From Fluviibacter sp039805865 (lineage in GTDB: Bacteria; Pseudomonadota; Gammaproteobacteria; Burkholderiales; Rhodocyclaceae), in NCBI GenBank assembly GCA_039805865.1, contig JBDLTI010000050.1, positions 1-13,045 of the forward strand: a stretch of DNA of 13,045 bases. The letters are read 5' to 3'. The stretch's first letter is position 1. Each line of letters starts with the position of its first letter. A program made the translations under genes and the position numbers. The notes below the pieces were generated by a model that was not told the origin of the DNA, made no database searches, and saw only the letters and a program-made list of their open reading frames with translations. This document shows positions 6,275 to 13,045 of the stretch, one piece after another.

Positions 6275-6288
6275 TTGATTGCAATCAA
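6275..6288. promoter_or_regulatory. FNR/ANR-type binding site (TTGATTGCAATCAA)
   Basis: The 14 bases are a perfect palindrome and match the FNR-family consensus TTGAT-N4-ATCAA at all ten fixed positions. The centre lies about 97 bases upstream of the rhodanese ATG and, if the TATAAA box is used, about 44 bases upstream of the probable transcript start, close to the -41.5 position typical of FNR activation. pntB ends on the other side, so the rhodanese gene is the only likely target. The rest of the 133-base gap holds no gene. The core also contains ATTGCAAT, the hexamer seen upstream of soxC. Confidence 0.65.
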
Positions 6289-6317
6289 AACATCACATCT
6301 TGTGTTGCGCTGTTTAA

Positions 6318-7691
6318 TTAGCTCAGGGTTTTGAGATGTTGAATGATTTCACCGGCCATCGGCTGGGCATCCCCATAAAGCATGCGACAGTTGTCGGTGA
6401 AGAACAGGGCATTCTCAACACCGGAATAGCCGGCACCTTTGCCTCGTTTGATCACAATCACGTTCTGCGCCAGGTCAGCATCCAGAATCGGCATACCGTA
6501 AATCGGGCTGGATTTATCAGTACGCGCGATCGGATTAACCACATCGTTAGCGCCAATGACCAGAGCGACATCACACTGAGGGAACTCGCCGTTGATTTCT
6601 TCCAGATCAAAGATCTTGTCATAAGGTACACCGGCTTCGGCGAGCAGCACGTTCATGTGACCAGGCATGCGGCCGGCAACGGGGTGAATAGCAAACTTAA
6701 CCTCAACACCAGCCTCCTCAAGCAACGCCGTCATTTCCCACACTTTGTGCTGTGCGTGTGCTACGGCCATACCGTAACCGGGGATGATGATCACTTTACT
6801 GGCATAGCGCATCATCGCGGCTGCATCCATTGCACCCACTTCTTTCATGGTGCCTTCGATCGCCTGTCCACCATCACCGCCACCCGTCATGGGTGTGAAG
6901 AGAATGTTAGTCAGTGGGCGGTTCATGGCTTTGGCCATTAACTGGGTGAGGAGTGTGCCCGCCGCGCCAACCACAATGCCCGCAATGATTAGCGCCGGAT
7001 TGCCAAGCACATAACCCTCAAAGCCAACTGCCAAACCGGTAAAGGCATTAAATAACGAGATGACCACGGGCATGTCAGCACCGCCGATCGGCAACGTGAC
7101 AATTAAACCTAGAGCGAGTGCCACGATGAAGAAGGCGTAGATCAGTTCCGGCTGTGCAGGCGCCATCAACACCATTGCGGCGCCCAGAAGGAGGGCAATG
7201 CCGGCGAGGACTACATTAACGGTATTTTGAGCGGGCAAGCGGTGCGCTTTTTTAAGCACGCCCTGTAGCTTTGCCCAAGCAACGCAGGAGCCCGTGAAAG
7301 ACACTGCCCCGATCAGCGCACCAATCACAGCCAGCAGCGTAACGATGGTCGAGTGCGCATCACCTCGGGCAAATTCGATGGCGGCAATCGCAGCGGCTGC
7401 ACCGCCACCCATACCGTTGTAGATGGCGACCATCTGCGGCATGTCGGTCATCTGGACTTTCTTGCCGGAAATCCATGCGGCAGCACCGCCAAGCAGGAGT
7501 GCTGCGAGCATGAGTGCGATATTCTGCAGATTAGGAATCAAGAAGGTGCCGGCAATGGCAATCAGCATGCCGTAGCCCGCCCAGACAATTCCCTTGTGAG
7601 CACTAACCGGTGAGCCCATACCCTTTAGGCCAACGATGAATAGAATTGCGCCAATCAGCCATGCGCCTTGAACGTAGAATGGGAGCGACAT
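6318..7691 (-). CDS. pntB: NAD(P) transhydrogenase subunit beta (PntB)
   Basis: PntB supplies most of the membrane proton channel and the NADP(H)-binding domain of the transhydrogenase that drives NADH + NADP+ to NAD+ + NADPH with proton-motive force. The 457-residue product has hydrophobic segments over about residues 1-255, then the soluble domain III. The latter shows VIIIPGYGMAVAHAQH (300-315), GRMPGHMNVLLAEAG (340-354), GANDVVNPIARTD (380-392) and RGKGAGYSGVENALFF (416-431), all hallmarks of NADP(H) binding. MVAIYNG places Asn92 where E. coli PntB has its key His91. The ATG abuts the pntAB stop (TAAATG), with AAGGAGG inside the end of pntAB, so translation is probably coupled. No clear terminator follows. 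Confidence 0.97.
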   Translation of the reverse strand: MSLPFYVQGAWLIGAILFIVGLKGMGSPVSAHKGIVWAGYGMLIAIAGTFLIPNLQNIALMLAALLLGGAAAWISGKKVQMTDMPQMVAIYNGMGGGAAAAIAAIEFARGDAHSTIVTLLAVIGALIGAVSFTGSCVAWAKLQGVLKKAHRLPAQNTVNVVLAGIALLLGAAMVLMAPAQPELIYAFFIVALALGLIVTLPIGGADMPVVISLFNAFTGLAVGFEGYVLGNPALIIAGIVVGAAGTLLTQLMAKAMNRPLTNILFTPMTGGGDGGQAIEGTMKEVGAMDAAAMMRYASKVIIIPGYGMAVAHAQHKVWEMTALLEEAGVEVKFAIHPVAGRMPGHMNVLLAEAGVPYDKIFDLEEINGEFPQCDVALVIGANDVVNPIARTDKSSPIYGMPILDADLAQNVIVIKRGKGAGYSGVENALFFTDNCRMLYGDAQPMAGEIIQHLKTLS

Positions 7692-7976
7692 TTATGCTTC
7701 CTCCTTTTTCTTAAACATACCGAGCATGCGTTCGGTCACAACATAGCCGCCGGCAGCATTAGCTGCACCCAGTGCCACGGCAAAAAATCCGATGGCCTGT
7801 TCAAAAGCCGTACTAGCTTGTCCCAGAGCAATCATGGCGCCAACCACAACTACCCCATGAATGAAGTTAGAACCTGACATTAGTGGCGTGTGCAGAATGA
7901 CAGGGACTTTGGCAATGATCTCGTAGCCTGTAAATGCAGCGAGCATGAAGATGTAGAGTGCGAGCAAGCCATCCAT
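7692..7976 (-). CDS. pntAB: NAD(P) transhydrogenase subunit alpha part 2 (membrane subunit PntAB)
   Basis: This 94-residue membrane protein is the short channel-forming half of the alpha subunit, separate here as in Rhodospirillum rubrum and Thermus. It has three or so hydrophobic segments: 4-20, 40-53 and 61-81. The conserved stretch PVILHTPLMSGSNFIHGVVVVG (25-46) contains His40; the E. coli alpha chain has NAISG here, without the histidine. The protein ends with a charged tail (KKKEEA). The start is two bases after the pntAA stop, and the stop is directly followed by the pntB ATG. Confidence 0.95.
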   Translation of the reverse strand: MDGLLALYIFMLAAFTGYEIIAKVPVILHTPLMSGSNFIHGVVVVGAMIALGQASTAFEQAIGFFAVALGAANAAGGYVVTERMLGMFKKKEEA

Positions 7977-7978
7977 GA

Positions 7979-9103
7979 TTACGCTCCCATAACTTGTTTA
8001 ACGGTTGAATGAACCGTCTGGCCATCGTGGCAAAGCACTGTTCCAGACAAAACTTCATCTTCCCAGTCGAGTTTCATTTCTCCATCCTTAATGAAAGGTG
8101 ACAGGAAGTTGTAAAGGTTCCGGCTGTAGAGATCCGAGGCGTGCGTTGGCATGCGCGAAGGAAGGTTCAGTGGGCCGTGAATATTCACGTCATTGGCGAT
8201 AATGTGTTCGCCAGCTTTTGTGAGGGCACAGTTACCACCGGTTTCAGCAGCCATATCGACAATAACGGCACCGTACTTCATGCGACCGACCATTTCTTCG
8301 GTAATGATCACAGGCGCTTTCTTTCCTGGAATTGCTGCAGTAGTAATGACGACATCTGCTGCAGCAACAGCCTTGGCCAGCTTTTCAGCTTGCTGCGCCT
8401 TTTCATCCGCGGTTAACTCACGTGCATAACCCCCTGTGCCATCAGCTGAAACACCTGTATCCACAAATTTGGCACCGAGTGATTCAATTTGTTCACGTGC
8501 AGCAGCGCGGACATCGTAAGCCTCAACCATGGCACCGAGGCGCTTGCAGGTCGCAATGGCTTGTAGGCCGGCAACACCCGCACCAATCACCAGAACCCGA
8601 GCCGGGCGGATCGTGCCAGCTGCGGTGGTGAGCATGGGGAAGAACTTCGTGCAGCGGGCGGCAGCAATTAGCCCACATTGATAACCTGAACAGGCCCCCT
8701 GGGAAGAGAGTGCATCCATGCTTTGAGCACGTGAAATACGCGGTAGGAGTTCTAATGCAAACACGGTGAGTTTGCGATCATTAAATGTGTTGAGTCGTTC
8801 AATACTTTCGAACGGGCGCATGAGACCAATGACTACCGAGCCTTCGGGAATCTGATTGATTTCTTCCACGCTAGGGGGAGTGACGCGCAGAATAAGTTGG
8901 CTACCCGAGTAAGCGTTCGCCTGGCTATCTGCTAGGGTCACTTCAGGGAAATCCGAGTCCAGAAAATGGCTTTCAGCGCCTGAAGTCCGCTCAAATCGGA
9001 TTTGCGCACCCAAAGCAGAAAACTTTTTTGCAGTGTCTGGCGCCAGTGCAACACGCTTTTCACCGTCTTCGATTTCTCTTGCTACCGCAATGGTTAGTGG
9101 CAT
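7979..9103 (-). CDS. pntAA: NAD(P) transhydrogenase subunit alpha part 1 (NAD(H)-binding PntAA)
   Basis: PntAA is the soluble domain I, which binds NAD(H) and exchanges hydride with domain III of PntB. The 374-residue product begins with the alanine dehydrogenase-like MPLTIAVARE and has the RQD loop PRISRAQSMDALSS with Arg122, Gln127, Asp130 and Ser133 kept. The nucleotide-binding motif is VIGAGVAGLQAI (172-183), and DMAAETGGNC lies in the C-terminal half. The chain stops before any membrane segment, as expected for the three-subunit form. Just after the RQD loop the text reads GACSGYQCGL with Cys138 and Cys143, and Cys151 a little later, where many homologues have ANIAGYRA. GGGAGGAG lies before the ATG. 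The gene begins 40 bases after rpe, with no visible terminator between. Confidence 0.96.
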   Translation of the reverse strand: MPLTIAVAREIEDGEKRVALAPDTAKKFSALGAQIRFERTSGAESHFLDSDFPEVTLADSQANAYSGSQLILRVTPPSVEEINQIPEGSVVIGLMRPFESIERLNTFNDRKLTVFALELLPRISRAQSMDALSSQGACSGYQCGLIAAARCTKFFPMLTTAAGTIRPARVLVIGAGVAGLQAIATCKRLGAMVEAYDVRAAAREQIESLGAKFVDTGVSADGTGGYARELTADEKAQQAEKLAKAVAAADVVITTAAIPGKKAPVIITEEMVGRMKYGAVIVDMAAETGGNCALTKAGEHIIANDVNIHGPLNLPSRMPTHASDLYSRNLYNFLSPFIKDGEMKLDWEDEVLSGTVLCHDGQTVHSTVKQVMGA

Positions 9104-9143
9104 TTTTATGCTCCTCCCTTAATTGAATGTGTTCTCATTTTTA

Positions 9144-9847
9144 TTATTGTGCAGCCAGCGCGTTACGCAGAGATGCAATGATGCTGTCATACCTGTTGGC
9201 GTCATTGGGATTGCCTTTAGAAAAGACCGCCGAACCTGCAACAAAGGTATCGACCCCTGCTTTTGCAATTTCAGAAATGTTCTCCGGGTTAACGCCGCCA
9301 TCAATTTCAAGACGGATATAACGTCCGGTCTTTGCATGGTACGCATCAAGACGTTGTTTGGCGAGTTTTGCCTTTTCGAGCGCAGAAGGTATAAATTTCT
9401 GGCCCCCAAAGCCCGGGTTAACACTCATGAGAAGAACCATATCAATCTTATCCATGACATGATCCAGATAGGAAAGCGGTGTGGCAGGGTTTAGTGCCAG
9501 ACCAGCTAAACAGCCTTGATCTCGTATGATTGCTAATGACCGATCAACATGATTACTGGCTTCAGGATGGAAGGTAATCATGTTGGCACCGGCTTTAATG
9601 AAGTCAGGAATAATTCGGTCAACGGGGCTCACCATCAGTGAACGTCAATGACTGCATCGGTACAGGGCCGTATTGCTTCACAAACCAGTGGGCCTATAGT
9701 CAAATTAGGGACGTAGTGGTTATCCATAACATCAAAGTGAATCCAGTCTGCTCCGGACGCAATGACGTTAGATACCTCTTCGCCGAGTTTGGCAAAATTA
9801 GCCGAGAGAATACTCGGGGCAATGACGAAGTCTTGTTTATGCATCAT
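9144..9847 (-). pseudogene. rpe: Ribulose-phosphate 3-epimerase, frameshifted into two open frames
   Basis: Rpe interconverts ribulose 5-phosphate and xylulose 5-phosphate in the Calvin and pentose phosphate cycles. The first frame (9847 down to 9635, 70 residues) has FVIAPSILSANFAKLG and HFDVMDNHYVPNLTIGP with metal ligands His37 and Asp39, and ends AVIDVH with His70 then TGA. The second frame (9635 down to 9144, 163 residues) continues with MVSPVDRIIPDF, TFHPEAS, NPATPLSYLDHVMDK, MSVNPGFGGQKFIP, LEIDGG (catalytic Asp) and FVAGSA. The family reads DVHLMV at the junction, so exactly one base is missing near 9638/9639. The joined product would be about 234 residues, a normal length. Stop and start overlap as TGATG. 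ATG 9844 has better spacing from GGGAG than 9847. It may be a sequencing error, a real mutation or a split gene. Confidence 0.9.
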
Positions 9848-9854
9848 GGCTCCC

Positions 9855-10895
9855 TTACTTGCCGTAAGAAGCAGCGATCATTTCCAGTGATACTGGTTTG
9901 ATTTTACTTGCCTGGCCGGCGCAGCCGAATGCTTCAAATCTAAGTTGGCAAACCTCCTTAGCCGCCTTGACTGCAGCTTTGAAGAAAGCGCGTGGATCAA
10001 ACTCTGTCGGTTTTAGTGCCATCTCCTGGCGCATAGCCCCCGTCATTGCCAGACGAATATCCGTATCAATATTGACCTTGCGAACACCGTTGCGGATACC
10101 TTCGACGATTTCCTCTACAGGAACCCCGTAAGTCTCCTTGATGTTGCCACCATACTGGCGAATGATGGCCAGCCATTCTTGGGGCACGCTAGACGAACCG
10201 TGCATCACTAGATGGGTATTGGGGATTTTCTGATGGATGGCTTTGATGCGGTCAATAGCCAGGATTTCCCCGGTGGGAGGACGCGTAAATTTGTATGCAC
10301 CATGACTGGTCCCGATAGCAATAGCCAGCGCATCAACACCTGTTTTTTCGACAAAATCACGGGCTTCGTCTGGATCGGTCAGTAGCTGGCTATGTTCAAG
10401 CTTGCCACTCGCACCAATACCATCTTCTTCACCGGCTTCGCCGGTTTCAAGTGAGCCCAGGCAGCCTAGTTCACCTTCAACGGAAACACCAACCGCGTGT
10501 GCCATGTCGACCACCCGGCGTGTAACGTCCACGTTATATTCATAGCTGGCAGGTGTTTTTCCGTCAGACATCAGCGAGCCATCCATCATCACGCTCGAGA
10601 AACCGCTGCGGATTGACTGCTGGCAAACAGACGGACTTGTGCCGTGATCCTGGTGCATACACACAGGGATTTCCGGGTACTGTTCGATAGCGGCTTCAAC
10701 AAGTTTGCGCAGAAAGGGTTCGCCGGCATATTTTCGAGCGCCTGCTGAGGCTTGCAGGATGACCGGGCTGTTGCAGGCTTCTGCAGCTTGCATGATCGCC
10801 TGAATTTGCTCCATATTATTGACGTTAAAAGCTGGGATACCGTATTGATGTTCTGCGGCATGATCCAGTAACTGACGGAGGGAAATGATTGCCAT
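9855..10895 (-). CDS. fba: Class II fructose-1,6-bisphosphate aldolase, Calvin-cycle (CbbA) type
   Basis: The enzyme joins dihydroxyacetone phosphate to glyceraldehyde 3-phosphate, or to erythrose 4-phosphate to give sedoheptulose bisphosphate, in the Calvin cycle. The 346-residue product begins MAIISLRQLLDHAAEHQYGIPAFNVNN (1-27). MHQDHG holds the catalytic Asp83 and zinc ligand His84; SHGAYKF (197-203) holds His198 and VMHGSSS (230-236) holds His232, the other metal ligands. NIDTDIR is the phosphate-binding segment. The length and sequence fit the long class II aldolases of proteobacterial cbb operons (CbbA) rather than the shorter E. coli gatY type. GGGAG precedes the ATG; it is 21 bases after tkt and seven before rpe. 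Confidence 0.96.
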   Translation of the reverse strand: MAIISLRQLLDHAAEHQYGIPAFNVNNMEQIQAIMQAAEACNSPVILQASAGARKYAGEPFLRKLVEAAIEQYPEIPVCMHQDHGTSPSVCQQSIRSGFSSVMMDGSLMSDGKTPASYEYNVDVTRRVVDMAHAVGVSVEGELGCLGSLETGEAGEEDGIGASGKLEHSQLLTDPDEARDFVEKTGVDALAIAIGTSHGAYKFTRPPTGEILAIDRIKAIHQKIPNTHLVMHGSSSVPQEWLAIIRQYGGNIKETYGVPVEEIVEGIRNGVRKVNIDTDIRLAMTGAMRQEMALKPTEFDPRAFFKAAVKAAKEVCQLRFEAFGCAGQASKIKPVSLEMIAASYGK

Positions 10896-10916
10896 GACTA
10901 GCTCCCGGTATTCGGC

Positions 10917-12929
10917 TTATTTGGCCTGAAGATGGTTAAGAACTGTAACGAATAGGTTTTCAGCGGTTAAACCGAAGTGCTTGTATAACTGAGGTGCAGG
11001 TGCGGATTCGCCAAAGTCTGCAAGGCCGATGATGGCATCTTCGTCGACGCCATATTTACGCCAGAAATCAGGATGGCCGGCTTCAATCGCGAATCTGTGG
11101 AGACCTTTGCCAAGAACATCTTCTTTCCATTGCCGACTTTGTTCGTCAAAGAGACGTGTGCATGGCATGGAAACCACACGCGTCCCGATGCCCTTTTCTT
11201 CAAGGAGCGCCTTGGTCTCAACGGCAATCGAAACCTCGGAACCGGTTGCCATGATGACGACCTGTGGAGTGCCGGTAGCTTCCTGCAAAATGTAGCCGCC
11301 GCGACGTATGGCCTCATATCGACTCGGGATAGCTGGATATTGAGGGAGACCCTGGCGAGAAAGGAAGAGGGCCGATGGCCGGTTCTTGGATTCAATCGCA
11401 TCAATCCATGCTGCTGCTGTTTCTACCTCATCACAGGGGCGCCAGACATTGAGTCGAGGAATGAGACGCAGGCTGCTGACATGTTCGATAGGTTGATGCG
11501 TTGGACCATCTTCGCCCAGGCCAATCGAATCGTGCGTCAGAACGTGAATCACCCGCAGGTTCATCAGTGCGCCCATACGTATTGCATTACGCGCGTAATC
11601 TGAAAACACGGCAAAGGTGCCGCCATAAGGAATAAATCCACCGTGAAGTGCTACGCCATTCATGATGGCAGTCATGCCAAATTCACGCACGCCGTACGAA
11701 ATGTAGTTAGGTGCTGATTTCCATGAGGCATCATGAAGTGCAACGCTTTTCTTACCGGCCGTGAGATTTGAACCGGTCAGGTCGGCCGATCCACCCAATA
11801 ATTCGGGTAGCTGTGCAATGAGTGTTTCTAGTACGTTCTGCGATGACTTTCTGGTGGCGATGCTGCCGGTACATGCAGCAGCCTGATCAATCATCCCTGC
11901 TTTGATGTTGTTCCAGTTGGCCGGTAATTCGCCTCGCATTCTCCGTTCGAATTCACATGCCTCTTCAGGATATTTTTGGCGATAGTTGTTAAAAAGCACT
12001 TGCCAGGCATCTTCACTGCGCTGTCCATTAGTTCGGGCGTCCCAGGCATTTCTGGTTGCTTCCGGAATAACGAACGGTTCATGTGCCCACTCTAGGGCCT
12101 GACGTGTTGCGGCAATCTCGTCTGCCCCCAAGGGAGCGCCATGCACATCGTGCGTGCCAACCTTGTTCGGCGACCCCCGTCCGATATCTGTTTTGCAGAT
12201 GATGAGTGTTGGACGTTGGGTATCCAACTGGCTTTCGGCTAGAGCGGCATCGATCTGCGAAGTATCGTGTCCGTTGATCGGGCCGATGACTTGCCAACCG
12301 TATGCCCGAAAACGGGCCGCAGTGTCCTCATTGAACCAGCCTTCAACATGACCATCAATCGAAATACCATTGTCATCGTAAAGGCAGATTAGTTTACCTA
12401 GACCCCAAACACCAGCGAGTGCCGCTGCTTCGTGGCTGATTCCTTCCATCAAGCAACCATCGCCTAGAAAGACCCAAGTCTTGTGGTCGACAATCGATAA
12501 ACCCGGTTTGTTGAATTCTGTTGCAAGAATTTTTTCAGCCAGTGCCATACCTACGGCGTTGGTCAGGCCCTGGCCTAGCGGGCCTGTCGTCGTTTCTACA
12601 CCCGGCGTCATGCCAAATTCGGGATGTCCCGGCGTAATGCTCCCCATTTGTCTGAATGCTTTTATCTGATCCAAGCTAATGTCATAACCGGTCAAATGGA
12701 GGAGTGCATAGACCAGCATCGAAGCATGGCCATTAGACAGTACAAAACGGTCACGATCAGGCCAGCTGGGGTTTGCAGGATTGTGCTTTAGTACGTGACG
12801 CCAGAGCGATTCGGCCATTTCTGCCATCCCCATCGGGGCGCCGGGGTGGCCGGATTTGGCTTTTTCAACGGCATCTATGGCAAGAAAACGCAGTGCATTG
12901 GCAATCTCGAGACGGTTCGGGGCGTTCAT
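10917..12929 (-). CDS. tkt: Transketolase (CbbT)
   Basis: Transketolase transfers two-carbon units from fructose 6-phosphate and sedoheptulose 7-phosphate to glyceraldehyde 3-phosphate, feeding xylulose 5-phosphate to the Calvin cycle. The 670-residue product has all three domains. SGHPGAPMGMAEMAE (27-41) and TTTGPLGQGLTNAVG (113-127) are substrate and cofactor segments; GDGCLMEG (156-163) is the thiamine diphosphate motif. The second domain has YGVREFGMTAIMNG, GGTFAVFSDYARNAIR and LTHDSIGLGEDGPTHQP, including the glutamate that activates the cofactor. The third domain contains IMATGSEVSIA. AGGAG lies six bases before the ATG. The stop of prk is ten bases upstream, so this is an operon gene and probably the autotrophic isozyme cbbT. 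Confidence 0.97.
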   Translation of the reverse strand: MNAPNRLEIANALRFLAIDAVEKAKSGHPGAPMGMAEMAESLWRHVLKHNPANPSWPDRDRFVLSNGHASMLVYALLHLTGYDISLDQIKAFRQMGSITPGHPEFGMTPGVETTTGPLGQGLTNAVGMALAEKILATEFNKPGLSIVDHKTWVFLGDGCLMEGISHEAAALAGVWGLGKLICLYDDNGISIDGHVEGWFNEDTAARFRAYGWQVIGPINGHDTSQIDAALAESQLDTQRPTLIICKTDIGRGSPNKVGTHDVHGAPLGADEIAATRQALEWAHEPFVIPEATRNAWDARTNGQRSEDAWQVLFNNYRQKYPEEACEFERRMRGELPANWNNIKAGMIDQAAACTGSIATRKSSQNVLETLIAQLPELLGGSADLTGSNLTAGKKSVALHDASWKSAPNYISYGVREFGMTAIMNGVALHGGFIPYGGTFAVFSDYARNAIRMGALMNLRVIHVLTHDSIGLGEDGPTHQPIEHVSSLRLIPRLNVWRPCDEVETAAAWIDAIESKNRPSALFLSRQGLPQYPAIPSRYEAIRRGGYILQEATGTPQVVIMATGSEVSIAVETKALLEEKGIGTRVVSMPCTRLFDEQSRQWKEDVLGKGLHRFAIEAGHPDFWRKYGVDEDAIIGLADFGESAPAPQLYKHFGLTAENLFVTVLNHLQAK

Positions 12930-12939
12930 ACGAAACTCC

Positions 12940-13045
12940 TTAACTACGGCGTTTTTGATCCATGATCCGCAAGACCATGGGTGTGAAGATCATTTGCATG
13001 GCCAGTCCCATTTTTCCCCCGGGAACGACCAGCGTATTGGGGCGT
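12940..13045 (-). CDS. prk: Phosphoribulokinase, C-terminal 34 residues (runs off the window)
   Basis: The frame enters from the window edge and ends with TAA ten bases before tkt. It reads RPNTLVVPGGKMGLAMQ then MIFTPMVLRIMDQKRRS. This fits the C-terminus of proteobacterial phosphoribulokinases (NTxVVPG-K-xLAMQ-IFTP), the enzyme that uses ATP to make ribulose 1,5-bisphosphate for Rubisco. The fragment is too short to show the ATP site, so the call rests on this C-terminal motif and on the tkt-fba-rpe neighbours, a common cbb operon order. The N-terminal part lies outside the window. Confidence 0.82.
   Translation of the reverse strand, partial: RPNTLVVPGGKMGLAMQMIFTPMVLRIMDQKRRS

Noticed and set aside
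6289..6317. Possible terminator just after pntB
   Set aside because: On the minus strand only a four-pair stem (CACA-AGA-TGTG) is present, with no run of T directly after it. It is too weak to call.
6336..6941. A 201-codon open frame on the plus strand opposite pntB
   Set aside because: It is antisense to the conserved NADP(H)-binding domain of PntB and its His-rich, low-complexity translation shows no family motif.
9629..9645. Programmed -1 ribosomal frameshift in rpe
   Set aside because: A -1 slip after CAC would restore DVHLMV, but there is no X-XXY-YYZ slippery heptamer and no obvious downstream stem. A missing base or a split gene is simpler.
1..13045. Mobile elements, CRISPR arrays, tRNA or rRNA genes
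   Set aside because: I looked for transposase or integrase motifs, regularly spaced repeats and RNA gene signatures on both strands and saw none. Gene order and composition look continuous.

Overview
The window reads as a chromosomal segment of a thiosulfate-oxidising, CO2-fixing proteobacterium. A beta- or gammaproteobacterium is my inference from the soxCDYZAXB gene order and the proteobacterial Calvin-cycle proteins; I cannot name a genus from sequence alone. Base composition looks moderate and even. I see no insertion sequence, integrase, tRNA, rRNA or CRISPR array. Every gene is on the minus strand except one, so the text below follows transcription, from high to low coordinates.

Region 1 (13045 to about 6318) is a carbon and redox operon: prk (C-terminal end only), tkt, fba, rpe, pntAA, pntAB, pntB. 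The genes are spaced 2 to 40 bases apart or abut. The first four regenerate ribulose 1,5-bisphosphate in the Calvin cycle. The last three encode a three-subunit proton-translocating transhydrogenase that can use proton-motive force to make NADPH from NADH. rpe is interrupted: one base is missing just after the codon for a metal-binding His, leaving two open frames joined at an overlapping TGATG.

Region 2 (6317 to 5567) holds one periplasmic rhodanese-like gene. Upstream of it is a perfect 14-base FNR-type palindrome (TTGATTGCAATCAA) and a possible -10 box. Downstream is a strong hairpin terminator with a UUCG loop in the minus-strand transcript.

Region 3 (5566 to 4903) holds the only plus-strand gene, a small exported DsbC-like thiol-disulfide protein with a GTG start. 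It diverges from soxC across a short AT-rich promoter region that carries three copies of the hexamer ATTGCA. The same hexamer recurs upstream of the rhodanese gene.

Region 4 (4902 to 1) is the operon soxC-soxD-soxY-soxZ-soxA-soxX-soxB; only the first 14 codons of soxB are inside the window. SoxAX attaches thiosulfate to the SoxY cysteine of SoxYZ, SoxB releases sulfate, and SoxCD oxidises the remaining sulfane sulfur. A soxCD-containing system should oxidise thiosulfate fully to sulfate. Electrons from Sox enter at cytochrome c level, so an autotroph must make NADH by reverse electron flow and then NADPH. This gives a plausible reason for Calvin-cycle, transhydrogenase and Sox genes lying together. 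The systems themselves are well known; the features most worth checking are the broken rpe, the FNR-type box and the shared ATTGCA motif.
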